DNA of 54,987 nucleotides from Gammaproteobacteria bacterium (lineage in GTDB: Bacteria > Pseudomonadota > Gammaproteobacteria > Steroidobacterales > Steroidobacteraceae): NCBI GenBank assembly GCA_010027845.1, contig RGUL01000008.1, forward strand, positions 1 through 54,987. Direction: 5' to 3'. Below the pieces are notes generated by a model. It was not told the origin of the DNA and searched no databases. It worked only from the letters and a program-made list of their open reading frames with translations. Shown here one piece after another: positions 17,429-27,428 of the stretch. Position numbers and translations under genes: made by a program. How positions within the stretch are numbered: the stretch's first letter is position 1; every line of letters begins with the position of its first letter.

Positions 17429-17554
17429 CCTTTTTTGGCAACGCAACCAACCCACACGCACGTCGCTACATCGGCAGTTGGGTGTTCCGCGATCCTTCGG
17501 GAGGACGGGATGACTGTCGAGACGTGCGGAGGCTTAACCCGACAAGGAGTGACT
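17429..17554 (+). promoter_or_regulatory. Long rpsB 5' leader, candidate S2 autoregulatory RNA
   Basis: The stretch between the predicted start and the rpsB ATG is GC-rich and can pair in several places (for example GATCCTTCGGGAGGACGGGAT). It ends in AAGGAG five bases before the ATG. In gammaproteobacteria S2 represses its own operon through the rpsB leader, so a similar role is plausible. No covariance was checked. Confidence 0.4.
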
Positions 17555-18550
17555 ATGTCCAGCGTGTCAATGCGACAGATGCTGGAAGCGGGTGTCCATT
17601 TCGGACATCAGACCCGCTTCTGGAACCCGAAGATGGCCGAGTTCATCTTCGGTGAACGCAACAAGATCCACATCATCAACCTCGAGAAGACGCAACCGCT
17701 CTTTACGGAAGCGGCGCGCTTCGTCAAAGGGGTCGTGTCCGACGGCGGCACGGTGTTGTTCGTCGGCACCAAGCGCTCCGCGCGCGAGCCGATCCAGAAA
17801 GAAGCGGTGCGCTGCGGCATGCCGTTCGTGAACCAGCGCTGGTTGGGCGGCATGCTCACCAACTTCAAGACCGTGCGCCAATCGGTCAAGCGCCTCGCCG
17901 ATCTCACCGAGATGAAGGCGAACGGTTCGCTCGATAAGCGCGGTAAGAAAGAAGGCACGATGCTGCGTCGCGAAATGGACAAACTCGAGCGTAGCTTGGG
18001 CGGCATCAAAGATATGGAATCTTTGCCGGACGTGATCTTCGTGATCGACGTCGGCCACGAAAACATCGCGATCCACGAAGCCAATAAGCTCGGCATCCCG
18101 GTGGTCGCGATCGTCGATACGAATTGCTCGCCGGATGGCGTCGATTACCTGGTCCCCGGCAACGACGACGCGATGCGTGCGATCCAGTTGTACGCGGGCG
18201 GCATCGCCGATGCGGTGCTCGAGGGGCGCGAATCGGCGCCGGTGCTCGCGGTCGGTGAAGACGAGTTCGTGGAACTCGACGAGCAAGGTAATCCGAAGCC
18301 GCGCGCGGGTCGCGGCCGTGGGGCGCCGAGGAAAGAGACGCCGGTGCGTGCGCGTCGTGGTGGCGCTGCCGCGCCGGCCGCGCGTCGCAAGCCGCAACCG
18401 TCCGTCGCTGCGCCCGCCGAGGGTGATGAAGAGTCCGCTGAGATCGCGGTCGACGTGCCGGGCGGCGATACCGCTGCACCGACCACTTCTGCGTCGGCGC
18501 CGCGCCGTCGCACCAACGCCGGCGCCGGTGCGCCGCGCCGTCGGGGTTGA
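17555..18550 (+). CDS. rpsB: Small ribosomal subunit protein S2 (uS2) with a long basic/Ala-rich C-terminal tail
   Basis: Residues 1 to about 240 are a complete uS2: [52 protein letters not shown] and [20 protein letters not shown]. The total is 331 residues, some 70-90 more than usual. The tail from about residue 245 is rich in Arg, Ala and Pro ([27 protein letters not shown]), then acidic, and ends [17 protein letters not shown]. It is probably disordered and could bind rRNA or neighbouring proteins. The ATG at 17555 is fixed by AAGGAG. tsf follows after three bases. Confidence 0.95.
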   Translation: MSSVSMRQMLEAGVHFGHQTRFWNPKMAEFIFGERNKIHIINLEKTQPLFTEAARFVKGVVSDGGTVLFVGTKRSAREPIQKEAVRCGMPFVNQRWLGGMLTNFKTVRQSVKRLADLTEMKANGSLDKRGKKEGTMLRREMDKLERSLGGIKDMESLPDVIFVIDVGHENIAIHEANKLGIPVVAIVDTNCSPDGVDYLVPGNDDAMRAIQLYAGGIADAVLEGRESAPVLAVGEDEFVELDEQGNPKPRAGRGRGAPRKETPVRARRGGAAAPAARRKPQPSVAAPAEGDEESAEIAVDVPGGDTAAPTTSASAPRRRTNAGAGAPRRRG

Positions 18551-18553
18551 TCG

Positions 18554-19441
18554 ATGAGCATTACTGCCGAAGCCGTCAAGCAACTGCGCGAGCGTACGGG
18601 CGCGGGCATGATGGAGTGCAAGAAAGCACTCGTTGAAACCAACGGTGATCTCGATGCGGCTGCTGAACTCATGCGCAAGCAGGGGCTCGCGAAAGCCGAC
18701 AAAAAAGCTGCGCGCGTCGCCGCCGAAGGTGTGATCGCGCTCGAGAAAGCGGCCGATGGTCACAGCGCTGCGATCGTGGAAATCAATTGCGAGACCGACT
18801 TCGTCGCGCGCGAGGCCGACTTCCAAGCGTTTAGCGCGGACGTCGCGAAACTCGTGCTGGCGTCGCAACCGGCGAATCTCGAAGCGCTCGCGGCGGCGAA
18901 ACTCGCGAGCGGCGAGACCGTCGATGAGCGGCGCCGGGCCTTGGTGGCCAAGATCGGCGAAAACATTTCGGTGCGTCGTCACGCGGTGATGTCCAGCACG
19001 GGCCAACTCGGTGCCTATCGCCACGGCACGCGCATCGCGGCCTTGGTGTCCATCGAAGGCGGCGACGCCGCGCTCGCACACGATCTGGCGATGCACGTGG
19101 CGGCCAGTGCGCCGCTCTATTTGTCGGTGGCGGACGTGCCGGCGGACGTGCTCGCGAAAGAGCGCGAGATCGAGACGGAAAAGGCGCTCGGAGAGGGTAA
19201 GCCCGCCGATATCGTCGCTAAGATGGTCGAGGGCCGCATCCGCAAGACCTTCAACGAGAAGTCGCTGCTCGGTCAGGCGTTCGTGAAGGACCCGGACCAA
19301 ACCATCGAAAAGCTGCTCAAGACGCACAATGCGACGGTGAAAGCCTATGACCGGTTCGAGGTCGGCGCCGGCATCGAAAAGAAGCAGGACGATTTCGTGG
19401 GCGAGGTCATGGCCCAGGTCAAAGCCAGCAGCGGCAAGTGA
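18554..19441 (+). CDS. tsf: Elongation factor Ts
   Basis: EF-Ts is the nucleotide-exchange factor of EF-Tu. The 295-residue protein has the N-terminal UBA-like domain (VKQLRERTGAGMMECKKAL), the TDFV loop that contacts EF-Tu (EINCETDFVAREADFQ, about 75-90) and the core domains through KTFNEKSLLGQAFVKDP. It is co-transcribed with rpsB and followed by a strong terminator. Confidence 0.97.
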   Translation: MSITAEAVKQLRERTGAGMMECKKALVETNGDLDAAAELMRKQGLAKADKKAARVAAEGVIALEKAADGHSAAIVEINCETDFVAREADFQAFSADVAKLVLASQPANLEALAAAKLASGETVDERRRALVAKIGENISVRRHAVMSSTGQLGAYRHGTRIAALVSIEGGDAALAHDLAMHVAASAPLYLSVADVPADVLAKEREIETEKALGEGKPADIVAKMVEGRIRKTFNEKSLLGQAFVKDPDQTIEKLLKTHNATVKAYDRFEVGAGIEKKQDDFVGEVMAQVKASSGK

Positions 19442-19473
19442 GCCGCGGCGGCAGCGACCGATGCAAGACAACG

Positions 19474-19500
19474 AAAACCCCGCTCCGGCGGGGTTTTTTT
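19474..19500 (+). terminator. Rho-independent terminator of rpsB-tsf
   Basis: AAAACCCCGC (19474-19483) pairs with GCGGGGTTTT (19488-19497) around a TCCG loop, and the T-run continues to 19500. A TATAAC just downstream (19504-19509) may be the -10 of a pyrH promoter, but no -35 is evident. Confidence 0.92.
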
Positions 19501-19531
19501 CGATATAACAGTTGCGCTCGGGAGAATTGAC

Positions 19532-20251
19532 ATGGCGGACGCGAAGTACAAGCGCATATTGGTGAAGTTGTCCGGCGAGGCGTTGATGGGCGCCGCCGAC
19601 TACGGCGTCGACCCGCTGGTGCTGCGGCGCATCGCCGCCGAGATTCAAGAATTGTTGGCGATGCAGGTGCAGGTCGCGGTAGTGATCGGCGGCGGCAACA
19701 TTTTTCGTGGCGCGGGCCTCGCACGTGCGGGTATGGATCGCGTGACGGCCGATCACATGGGCATGCTCGCCACCGTGATGAATTGTCTGGCGATGCAGGA
19801 CGCGCTCGAGAGCATGGGCACCCATGCGCGCGTGATGTCGGCGATTCGCATCAACGAAGTGTGCGAGGACTACATTCGTCGTCGCGCGATTCGCCACCTC
19901 GAGAAAGGTCGGGTGGTGTTGTTCGGCGCGGGCACCGGCAGCCCGTTCTTCACCACCGACACCGCCGCATCGTTGCGTGCGATCGAGGTCGGTGCCGATC
20001 TTTTGATCAAAGCCACCAAAGTCAACGGCATTTACTCCGAAGATCCGGTCAAAAATCCCGCGGCCACGCGCTATCCGCGCCTCACCTTCGACCGGGTGCT
20101 CGACGAGCGACTGAACGTGATGGATGCGACGTCGATCGTCATGTGCCGCGATAACGGTTTGCCGTTGCAGGTATTCAATCTCAACAATGCCGGCGATCTC
20201 GTGCGCATCGTGCGCGGCGAGGACGTCGGTACCGTCGTAACCAATCGATAA
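19532..20251 (+). CDS. pyrH: UMP kinase
   Basis: PyrH phosphorylates UMP to UDP; it is a hexameric amino-acid-kinase fold enzyme. The 239-residue product has [11 protein letters not shown] at the start, the glycine-rich [11 protein letters not shown], the [13 protein letters not shown] loop and [16 protein letters not shown]. The ATG follows GGGAGAAT. It begins the long pyrH to truD plus-strand run; frr follows after 15 bases. Confidence 0.97.
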   Translation: MADAKYKRILVKLSGEALMGAADYGVDPLVLRRIAAEIQELLAMQVQVAVVIGGGNIFRGAGLARAGMDRVTADHMGMLATVMNCLAMQDALESMGTHARVMSAIRINEVCEDYIRRRAIRHLEKGRVVLFGAGTGSPFFTTDTAASLRAIEVGADLLIKATKVNGIYSEDPVKNPAATRYPRLTFDRVLDERLNVMDATSIVMCRDNGLPLQVFNLNNAGDLVRIVRGEDVGTVVTNR

Positions 20252-20266
20252 AATCGGGAGCACGCC

Positions 20267-20824
20267 ATGCTCGAAGACATCAAAAAAGACGCCGCCGCAC
20301 GCATGGCCAAGTGCGCGCAGCAGTTTCAGGCGGACCTGCGCAAGTTGCGCACCGGCCGCGCCCACCCGTCGCTGGTGGAGAACATCAAGGTCGACTACTA
20401 CGGCACCGAAACACCGTTGTCGCAGATCGCGAACGTGGCGGTCGAGGACGGACGCACTTTGGTGGTGACGCCTTGGGACAAGAGTGCGATCCAGTCGGTG
20501 GAAAAGGCGATCTACAAATCCGATCTGGGGCTGACGCCGAACACCGCAGGCGCTGTGATTCGTTTGCCATTGCCGCCGCTGACCGAAGAGCGTCGCCGCG
20601 ACATCACCAAAGTCGTGCGTGCGGATGCGGAAGGGGCGCGCGTCGCCGTGCGCAACGTACGCCGCGATGTTCTGCAGGATGTCAAAGAATTACTCAAAGA
20701 AAAGCTCATCGGTCAGGACGACGAGAAGAAGGCGCAGGAAGACATCCAGAAGCTCACCGACAAATACGTCGCCGAAATCGAGCAGCATCTGGCCGCCAAA
20801 GAAAAGGAAATCATGCAGGTCTAA
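20267..20824 (+). CDS. frr: Ribosome recycling factor
   Basis: RRF splits post-termination ribosomes together with EF-G. The 185-residue protein has the standard length and motifs: [56 protein letters not shown] and the C-terminal long helix ending KEKEIMQV. It lies between pyrH and uppS, with 24 bases to the latter. Confidence 0.97.
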   Translation: MLEDIKKDAAARMAKCAQQFQADLRKLRTGRAHPSLVENIKVDYYGTETPLSQIANVAVEDGRTLVVTPWDKSAIQSVEKAIYKSDLGLTPNTAGAVIRLPLPPLTEERRRDITKVVRADAEGARVAVRNVRRDVLQDVKELLKEKLIGQDDEKKAQEDIQKLTDKYVAEIEQHLAAKEKEIMQV

Positions 20825-20848
20825 GCGACACCCGCCGGCGCGTCACGC

Positions 20849-21574
20849 GTGACTTTACCGCAGCACATCGCGATCGTGATGGACGGCAACGGCCGCTGGG
20901 CCGAGGCCCGTGGCGAGTCGCGCACCGTCGGTCATCGCGCCGGTGTCGATGCCGTACGCACCTGCGTGCGCGCTTGTGCGGCCCGTAACATCGGCGCGCT
21001 CACTTTGTTCGCCTTCTCCAGCGAAAATTGGCGCCGTCCGGAAGTCGAAGTGGCAGCCTTGATGAGTTTGTTCGTCGAGGCGCTCGATCGAGAACTCGAG
21101 GAACTGCAGCGCAATCGCGTGCGGCTCCGCTTCATCGGCAACCGGCAGACGCTCGCGGTGCGTTTGCAACAACGAATCGCCGCAGCCGAGGCGGCGACCG
21201 CCGATAACGACGGTCTGAAACTGCAAGTAGCGGTCGGTTACGGCGGCCGCTGGGACTTGATCGAGGCGGCACGGCGTATCGCGGCGCGCTGCGCGAGCGG
21301 TGCGCTGCGCACCGAGGAGATCGACGAGGCGAGTTTCGCCGCCGAACTGCAACTCGCCGGTTTGCCAGATCCCGATTTGTTCGTGCGCACGGGTGGCGAG
21401 CACCGCATCAGTAATTTTTTGTTGTGGAACATCGCGTACGCGGAACTGCACTTCACCGATCGGCTCTGGCCCGATTTCGGCGAACCGGATCTGGATGCGG
21501 CGATCGCCGATTTTGCCGGGCGTGAGCGTCGCTTCGGGCGCACCGGTGCGCAGACCCGTAAGGGTGGCGCATGA
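20849..21574 (+). CDS. uppS: Undecaprenyl diphosphate synthase (cis-prenyltransferase)
   Basis: UppS builds the C55 lipid carrier for peptidoglycan and O-antigen synthesis. The 241-residue product starts at a GTG. It has HIAIVMDGNGRWAEARG (catalytic Asp), GHRAGVDAVR, TLFAFSSENWRRP, the RTGGEHRISNFLLWN substrate-binding signature and ELHFTDRLWPDF. The stop overlaps the cdsA ATG (ATGA). Confidence 0.96.
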   Translation: MTLPQHIAIVMDGNGRWAEARGESRTVGHRAGVDAVRTCVRACAARNIGALTLFAFSSENWRRPEVEVAALMSLFVEALDRELEELQRNRVRLRFIGNRQTLAVRLQQRIAAAEAATADNDGLKLQVAVGYGGRWDLIEAARRIAARCASGALRTEEIDEASFAAELQLAGLPDPDLFVRTGGEHRISNFLLWNIAYAELHFTDRLWPDFGEPDLDAAIADFAGRERRFGRTGAQTRKGGA

Positions 21575-22398
21575 GCGATCCCGTCGTGCGGCCGAGTGGG
21601 CTGCGGCAACGTATCCCGACGGCGATCGCGCTCGCCGTGTTGTTGGTATTCGACTTGTTCGCCTTGCCGCCGATCGCGACCTTATTGTTGATCGCACTCG
21701 TGTTGCTGGTCGGTGCCTGGGAGTGGTCGGCGTTTTTGCAAACCGTGCGACCGATGCGGATCGCGTACGTCGCGATGATCGCCTTCGGCGTGCTGGTGTT
21801 CGATCCACGTGCGCTCGCGCCCTTCGAACTCGACCTGCTGTTGGTGACGAGCGCGATTTGGTGGCTAGCGGCATTCGCATGGATCGTTTTCGCGCCCGCG
21901 AAATCATCGCCGGTGCTCACCGCGTTCGCCGGCGTGCTCGCCCTGATACCGACCGGTGCGGCGCTCGGTTACTTGCGCCTCGCCGACCAGCGCGGCGCGT
22001 GGCTGGTGTTGTTCGTGTTGGTCGTGATCATGGCAGCGGACGTCGGCGCCTATTTCTTTGGGCATCTGTTCGGACGCGTGAAGCTCGCGCCGCGGGTGTC
22101 GCCCGGTAAAACCTGGGAAGGCGTGCTCGGCGGTGTGCTGCTCTCGCAATTGTTGGCGGCGGTCGGCGCGGCGGCTTTCGGTTGGCCGCTCGAGTGGCTC
22201 GCGCCGCTCGCGCTCGCTGCGGTCGGGTTCTCGATCGTCGGTGATCTCACGGAAAGCTTGCTGAAGCGACAGACGGGCGTGAAGGACAGCGGCCGTTGGC
22301 TGCCCGGTCACGGCGGGGTGCTCGATCGCATCGACAGCCTCGTCGCCGGTGTACCGATCTTCGTGCTCGGGCTGATGCGGGCGGGGTTGGTGCTGTGA
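21571..22398 (+). CDS. cdsA: Phosphatidate cytidylyltransferase
   Basis: CdsA makes CDP-diacylglycerol from phosphatidate and CTP for phospholipid synthesis. The 275-residue integral membrane protein has about eight hydrophobic segments. It carries the family signature near its C terminus, [20 protein letters not shown] read here as [16 protein letters not shown], and [16 protein letters not shown] upstream. It overlaps uppS and dxr. Confidence 0.95.
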   Translation: MSDPVVRPSGLRQRIPTAIALAVLLVFDLFALPPIATLLLIALVLLVGAWEWSAFLQTVRPMRIAYVAMIAFGVLVFDPRALAPFELDLLLVTSAIWWLAAFAWIVFAPAKSSPVLTAFAGVLALIPTGAALGYLRLADQRGAWLVLFVLVVIMAADVGAYFFGHLFGRVKLAPRVSPGKTWEGVLGGVLLSQLLAAVGAAAFGWPLEWLAPLALAAVGFSIVGDLTESLLKRQTGVKDSGRWLPGHGGVLDRIDSLVAGVPIFVLGLMRAGLVL

Positions 22399-23570
22399 TC
22401 GGCGTGGCGATTTTGGGTTCGACCGGTTCGATCGGCGAGAGCACGCTCGACGTGATCGCGCGGCACCCTCAAAGATTTCGAGTGGTGGCGCTTGCGGCGC
22501 ATTCGAGCGTCGAAAAATTACTCGCGCAGTGCGTGAAATTCCGCCCTGAGGTCGCGGCGCTCGTCGACGCCGATGCCGCCCTGCGTCTCGAGCAGGGGCT
22601 GCGCGATGCAGGACTGACGACGCACGTGCTCGTCGGTGAGGCCGGGCTAGATACAATCGCTGCGCTCACCAACGCGCCGTACGTGATGGCGGGCATCGTC
22701 GGTGCGGCGGGTCTCGGTTCGGCGCTCGCGGCGGCGCGCAGCGGCAAGCGTTTGATGATCGCGAACAAAGAGCCGCTGGTGATGGCCGGCGATTTATTGA
22801 TCGCAGCGGCGCGCGAGGGCGGCGCGACCTTGCTGCCGATCGACAGCGAGCACAACGCGATCTTCCAATGTTTGCCACCGGGCAGCGAGACGGGTCGAGC
22901 ACCACAGGGTGTGCGGCGTATTTTGCTCACGGCATCGGGTGGGCCGTTCGTCGATTGGCCGCAGGCACGACTCGAGACCGTGACCCCGGCGCAAGCCTGC
23001 GCCCACCCGAAGTGGGTGATGGGGCGCAAGATTTCGGTCGACTCCGCCACGCTCATGAACAAGGGCCTCGAGGTGATCGAGGCGCGCCGCTTGTTCGGCC
23101 TTGCGCCCGAGCAGGTGGAGGTGGTGGTGCATCGCCAAAGTCTGGTGCACTCGCTGGTCGAGTACGTCGACGGCTCGCTGCTCGCCCAGCTCGGCTCGCC
23201 CGACATGCGTACGCCGATCGCCCATGCCCTCGGTTGGCCGGAAAGGCTCGACTCCGGTGTACAATCACTCGATCTCGCGGCGGCCGGAATGCTGCAGTTC
23301 GAGCCGCCCGACATGGATCGTTTCCCCTGTCTTGCGCTCGCGCAGCAAGCCGGGCGAGCCGGGGGCCTCGCGCCCACCGTGCTCAACGCCGCCAACGAAG
23401 TGGCCGTCGCAGCGTTCCTGGAGGGGCGTTTGAACTTTTGCGGGATTCCAGCAGTCATCGAGGACGTTCTATCGGCCGCGCCGACCGGTGAGGCCGCAGA
23501 CCTTGAGAGCATCCTCGCTGCCGACGCAGACGCGCGGTCACGCGCGGCCGCAGGAGTAAGTGGGCGATGA
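22395..23570 (+). CDS. dxr: 1-deoxy-D-xylulose 5-phosphate reductoisomerase
   Basis: Dxr catalyses the first committed step of the MEP isoprenoid pathway. The 391-residue protein starts at a GTG that overlaps the cdsA stop (GTGA). It has the NADPH site [17 protein letters not shown], the metal and substrate segments [12 protein letters not shown] and [22 protein letters not shown], and [20 protein letters not shown]. Two near-invariant motifs read oddly: NKEPLV instead of the usual NKE(A/S)LV and HRQS instead of HPQS. The protein is otherwise complete. The longer upstream open frame is a cdsA shadow. Confidence 0.95.
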   Translation: MIGVAILGSTGSIGESTLDVIARHPQRFRVVALAAHSSVEKLLAQCVKFRPEVAALVDADAALRLEQGLRDAGLTTHVLVGEAGLDTIAALTNAPYVMAGIVGAAGLGSALAAARSGKRLMIANKEPLVMAGDLLIAAAREGGATLLPIDSEHNAIFQCLPPGSETGRAPQGVRRILLTASGGPFVDWPQARLETVTPAQACAHPKWVMGRKISVDSATLMNKGLEVIEARRLFGLAPEQVEVVVHRQSLVHSLVEYVDGSLLAQLGSPDMRTPIAHALGWPERLDSGVQSLDLAAAGMLQFEPPDMDRFPCLALAQQAGRAGGLAPTVLNAANEVAVAAFLEGRLNFCGIPAVIEDVLSAAPTGEAADLESILAADADARSRAAAGVSGR

Positions 23571-24937
23571 GTTTGCTGTGGCAGGTGGTCGGTTTCGTGG
23601 TGGCGGTGAGCCTGCTCGTGTCGGTGCACGAGTTCGGCCATTACTACGCCGCCCGCAAGCTCGGCTTCAAGGTGTTGCGATTTTCCGTGGGCTTCGGCCC
23701 GGCGCTATGGCGGCGGGTCGGCGGCCCCGACCGCACCGAATACGTGCTCGCGGCGTTGCCGTTGGGTGGCTACGTCAAATTGCTCGACGAGCGCGAGGGT
23801 CCGGTGCCCGATGCCGAGCTCGCGCGTTCGTTCACGCGGCGTCCGCCGTGGCAGCGCATCGTGGTGTTGATCGCTGGGCCGCTCGCGAATTTCGTGTTCG
23901 CGATCGTCGTGCTGTGGGGCATGTTGTGGTGGACGGGCGCGCCGGAGTTGCGGCCCGTGGTCGGTCGCATCGTGCCGGACTCCATCATGGCGCGTGCCGG
24001 GCTGCGTTTCGAAGACGAAATCGTGCGCATCGACGAGCGCGCGGTGTCGAACCATTCCGACGTCGTGTTTTCTTTGATCGACGCCATGAGCGATGACGGC
24101 GTCGCCGACGTCCAAGTCGATCGCAAAGGGTCGCGCATCGATTTGCAAGTCAGCGTGCCGGATGCCGACGTGCGTCGCTCGCTCACCGAGCCGGCCGCAC
24201 TGCTGCCCGGGCTCGGTTTTCGTTTTTGGTCGCCGCCGATGCCGGCACTGATCGGCCGTCTTGTCGAGGGCGGCCCCGCTGCGCAAGCGGGTTTACGGGC
24301 CGGTGATCGCATCACCGCCGTCGACGGTCAGCCGGTCGCCGATTTTCCGGCGCTTGCGGAGCTGATTGCCGATCGTCCGAATCGCGACGTGCGCATCGAC
24401 TACGAACGCGCAGGCGTGACGGCGCAAACCTCCGTGCACACCCAAGCCGAACTCGTACAAGGGCGTGAGCGTGGTCGCATGCGCATCGAAACGCCGCCGC
24501 CGCCCGCATGGCCCGCCGACATGATTCGTCAGCGCAGCTTCGGCTTTTTCGAAGCCGCCGGTGTGTCGGTGCTGCGCGCTTGGGACATGAGCGTGATGCA
24601 GGCGCGCATGTTGCTGCGCATGGTCACCGGACAAATGTCACTCAAAAACCTCTCCGGCCCGCTCGCGATCGCCGAATACGCCGGTCAGTCGGCGAGCACC
24701 GGCATCGCCGAGTTCTTAGGCTTTCTGGTGGTCATTTCGCTGAGCCTCGGCTTCTTAAACTTGTTGCCGATCCCGATCCTAGATGGCGGGCAAATCCTGT
24801 ATCAGCTCGCCGAATGGATCAAAGGATCGCCGCTCTCCGACGCCGTGCAGGCGGCGGGGCAGCAGGTCGGGCTGTTGCTGTTGTTGTTATTGATGGGTGT
24901 CGCGTTGTTCAACGACGTGGCACGCCAATTCGGTTGA
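23567..24937 (+). CDS. rseP: RIP zinc metalloprotease RseP (site-2 protease)
   Basis: RseP cleaves anti-sigma factor RseA in the membrane during envelope stress and also removes remnant signal peptides. The 456-residue protein has the HEFGH zinc motif in the first membrane helix (about 22-26), two periplasmic PDZ domains (about 110-310, for example [20 protein letters not shown]), a second metal ligand in [14 protein letters not shown] and a final membrane helix. It overlaps dxr by four bases and precedes bamA, the usual arrangement. Confidence 0.96.
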   Translation: MSLLWQVVGFVVAVSLLVSVHEFGHYYAARKLGFKVLRFSVGFGPALWRRVGGPDRTEYVLAALPLGGYVKLLDEREGPVPDAELARSFTRRPPWQRIVVLIAGPLANFVFAIVVLWGMLWWTGAPELRPVVGRIVPDSIMARAGLRFEDEIVRIDERAVSNHSDVVFSLIDAMSDDGVADVQVDRKGSRIDLQVSVPDADVRRSLTEPAALLPGLGFRFWSPPMPALIGRLVEGGPAAQAGLRAGDRITAVDGQPVADFPALAELIADRPNRDVRIDYERAGVTAQTSVHTQAELVQGRERGRMRIETPPPPAWPADMIRQRSFGFFEAAGVSVLRAWDMSVMQARMLLRMVTGQMSLKNLSGPLAIAEYAGQSASTGIAEFLGFLVVISLSLGFLNLLPIPILDGGQILYQLAEWIKGSPLSDAVQAAGQQVGLLLLLLLMGVALFNDVARQFG

Positions 24938-24952
24938 AGTCGAGGTCATCGC

Positions 24953-27403
24953 TTGCAACGTTCATCGAAGATCGCCGCTTTCGTGCTCGCCGCTTGCCCG
25001 CTCGCGCCGCAACTTTCGTCGGTTGCGTTCGCGCAAGCCGAGCAGAGCGTCCCCGAGATGCGGGTCGACAACATTCGCGTCGAAGGTTTGCAGCGCGTGT
25101 CCGAGGGCACGGTCTATAACTATCTGCCCGTCAACATTGGCGATCGCTTGACACCGCAACGAGTGCGCGAGGCGATCCGCGCGTTGTACGACACCGGTTT
25201 TTTCCGTGACGTCGAGTTGCGTCGTGACGGCGGCACGTTGATCGTCGCGGTGCTCGAACGACCGTCGATCGAGAGCTTCGAGATCAAGGGTAACAAAGAC
25301 ATCAAAACCGAGGACTTGAGCAAGAGTTTGCGCAACGTCGGTCTCGCCGCCGGCAAGACCTTCGATCGCTCGGTGCTCGAAGACGTCAAGCAGTACCTCA
25401 CCGATCAATATTTCAGCCGCGGTAAGTACGGCGTCCGGATCGACGCGAAAGTCGAAGAGTTGCCCGACAACCGCGTCAAGATCGACATCGACATCAAAGA
25501 AGGCAAGCGGGCGAAGATTCGCCAAATCAACGTTGTCGGCAATAAAACGTTTCCCGACAAACAGGTGATCGAAAGCTTCGAGCTGAAACTGCCGAACTGG
25601 TTGTCTTGGTACAAGCAGGACGATCGTTACTCGCGTGAATCGTTGCAGGGCGATCTCGAAAAACTGCGTTCGTTCTACATGGACCGTGGTTACGCGAATT
25701 TCGACATCGAGTCGACGCAGGTGGCGATCGCGCCCGAGAAAGAAGACATCTTCATTACCGTCAACGTCAACGAAGGGCAGGTTTTCAAAGTGAGCGGCGT
25801 GAAGCTCGCTGGCACTTTCGTCGTTCCGGAAGAGGAACTCAAAAACTATCTGCTGGTGAAGCCGGGTGAGACTTATTCCAAGAAGCAGATCACCGCGACG
25901 CAGGAGTTGATTCAAAACCGACTCGGTCTCGACGGTTATGCATTCGCGAAGGTCGATCCGGTGCCGACCGCCGACGAGAACAAAAAAGAAGTTTCGCTCA
26001 CGTTCTTCGTCGACCCGGGTAATCGGGTTTACGTGCGCCACATCGTCTTCAACAACGTCACCAAGATCAATGACGAAGTGCTGCGGCGCGAAATGCGGCA
26101 GCTCGAAGGTGGCTGGCTCTCGAACGCACTCGTAGAGCGCTCCAAGCAACGCCTCGAGCGTCTGCCGTTCATCGAAAAAGTCGAGACCGAGAACAAGCCC
26201 GTGCCCGGCACCGCCGATCTCGTCGACGTCGAGTTCAAGATCAAAGAAGGTCCCTCGGCGCAGCTCGGTGGCGGCATCGGCTATTCGCAGTCGCAGTCGT
26301 TCATGCTCAACGGCAACTACGTCGACAGTAACTTCCGCGGCTCCGGCGAACGCATCTCGGTCGATCTGAACACCGGTCGATACCAAAAAATTTACGGTCT
26401 CTCGCACACCAATCCGTACACGAACATCGACGGTGTGGCGCGTACGCTGTCGTTCACCTATCGCAAGCAAACGCAGTTCGTGTCGGCCTCGTCCGATTTT
26501 TCGTCGGAGTCGCTCGCGCTGGGCGTCGATTACGGCTACCCGATCACCGAATTCCAGGGTTTGCGTCTTGGGGTTTCCGCGCAGCGTTCGTCTTTGATCG
26601 CCGGACTCGGCAGTGCCGAGCAGGCGCGTCAATGGGTGACGAGCAACGGTAAATATCGTCAAACCTACGTGCCGTCGCAGGATTACGGTGGCGGTTACGT
26701 GATTCCCGCGACCGTGCTCGACAAGACGCAGTTCAACACCGTCGAGTTGGTGGCCGGTTGGTCGTACGACAGTCGCAACCGTGCGCTGTTCGCCGATCGT
26801 GGTATGCGCCACTCGTTCTCGGCGAGTTACACGATTCCCGGCAGCGACGTTCAATACTACGCGCTGAACTACGACTATCTGCAGTTCATTCCGATCTTCC
26901 GCAAATGGACCTTGTCGCTCGGTGCGGATATCGGTTTCGGCATGGACGTGGGTAAGACCACTGCGTTGCCGCCGTACCGCAATTTCTTCGCCGGTGGACC
27001 GGACACGGTGCGCGGCTATCGCGAAAGCCGTCTCGGTCCGAAGGACAGCTACGGCAATCCGTACGGTGGCAACCTCAAAACCGTCGCGCATGCCGAGCTC
27101 ATCATCCCGACGCCCGAAAAATGGCGCTCTTCGGCGCGCGCCAGCGTGTTCTACGATATCGGCAACGTATTTTCGACGGGTAAGCGCTATACGTTCTACG
27201 GCGCCGACGGGGTGACGCCGGTCGATTACGGCTTCAAATATGATAAGTTGCGCAAGTCGGCCGGCATTGCCGTGCAATGGCTTGCGCCGCTCGGCGTGTT
27301 CCGCTTCAGCTACGCAGTTCCGCTCAACCTCTACCAAGGCGATGGCGTGAATTTCGCGGACGAGTCGGAGCGGTTCCAGTTCACGATCGGTCAGGCGTTC
27401 TGA
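24953..27403 (+). CDS. bamA: Outer-membrane protein assembly factor BamA
   Basis: BamA is the essential Omp85 insertase of the BAM complex. The 816-residue protein starts at a TTG preceded by GAGG. It has a signal peptide (to about 27, SVAFAQA), five POTRA domains (about 35-430; first one DNIRVEGLQRVSEGTVYNYL) and the C-terminal 16-strand barrel with the lid motif FAGGPDTVRGYRESRLGP (VRGY/F element) and a terminal Phe in FTIGQAF. It follows rseP by 15 bases and precedes skp. Confidence 0.97.
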   Translation: MQRSSKIAAFVLAACPLAPQLSSVAFAQAEQSVPEMRVDNIRVEGLQRVSEGTVYNYLPVNIGDRLTPQRVREAIRALYDTGFFRDVELRRDGGTLIVAVLERPSIESFEIKGNKDIKTEDLSKSLRNVGLAAGKTFDRSVLEDVKQYLTDQYFSRGKYGVRIDAKVEELPDNRVKIDIDIKEGKRAKIRQINVVGNKTFPDKQVIESFELKLPNWLSWYKQDDRYSRESLQGDLEKLRSFYMDRGYANFDIESTQVAIAPEKEDIFITVNVNEGQVFKVSGVKLAGTFVVPEEELKNYLLVKPGETYSKKQITATQELIQNRLGLDGYAFAKVDPVPTADENKKEVSLTFFVDPGNRVYVRHIVFNNVTKINDEVLRREMRQLEGGWLSNALVERSKQRLERLPFIEKVETENKPVPGTADLVDVEFKIKEGPSAQLGGGIGYSQSQSFMLNGNYVDSNFRGSGERISVDLNTGRYQKIYGLSHTNPYTNIDGVARTLSFTYRKQTQFVSASSDFSSESLALGVDYGYPITEFQGLRLGVSAQRSSLIAGLGSAEQARQWVTSNGKYRQTYVPSQDYGGGYVIPATVLDKTQFNTVELVAGWSYDSRNRALFADRGMRHSFSASYTIPGSDVQYYALNYDYLQFIPIFRKWTLSLGADIGFGMDVGKTTALPPYRNFFAGGPDTVRGYRESRLGPKDSYGNPYGGNLKTVAHAELIIPTPEKWRSSARASVFYDIGNVFSTGKRYTFYGADGVTPVDYGFKYDKLRKSAGIAVQWLAPLGVFRFSYAVPLNLYQGDGVNFADESERFQFTIGQAF

Positions 27404-27428
27404 CCGTCAGCGAGAGGTGTGGAGCGTG

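Noticed and set aside
17427-17440. GGCC-TTTTTT-GGC as a terminator downstream of the rpsB promoter
   Set aside because: The stem is only three to four pairs and the T-run is in the loop; not a functional terminator.
17567-20365. 932-codon minus-strand open frame opposite rpsB, tsf and pyrH
   Set aside because: It spans three certain genes and a terminator, and its sequence is typical antisense of GC-rich coding DNA (His/Arg/Asp repeats); no recognisable domain or start signal.
24962-27337. 791-codon minus-strand frame opposite bamA
   Set aside because: Antisense shadow of bamA; composition reflects reversed codons, no motif.
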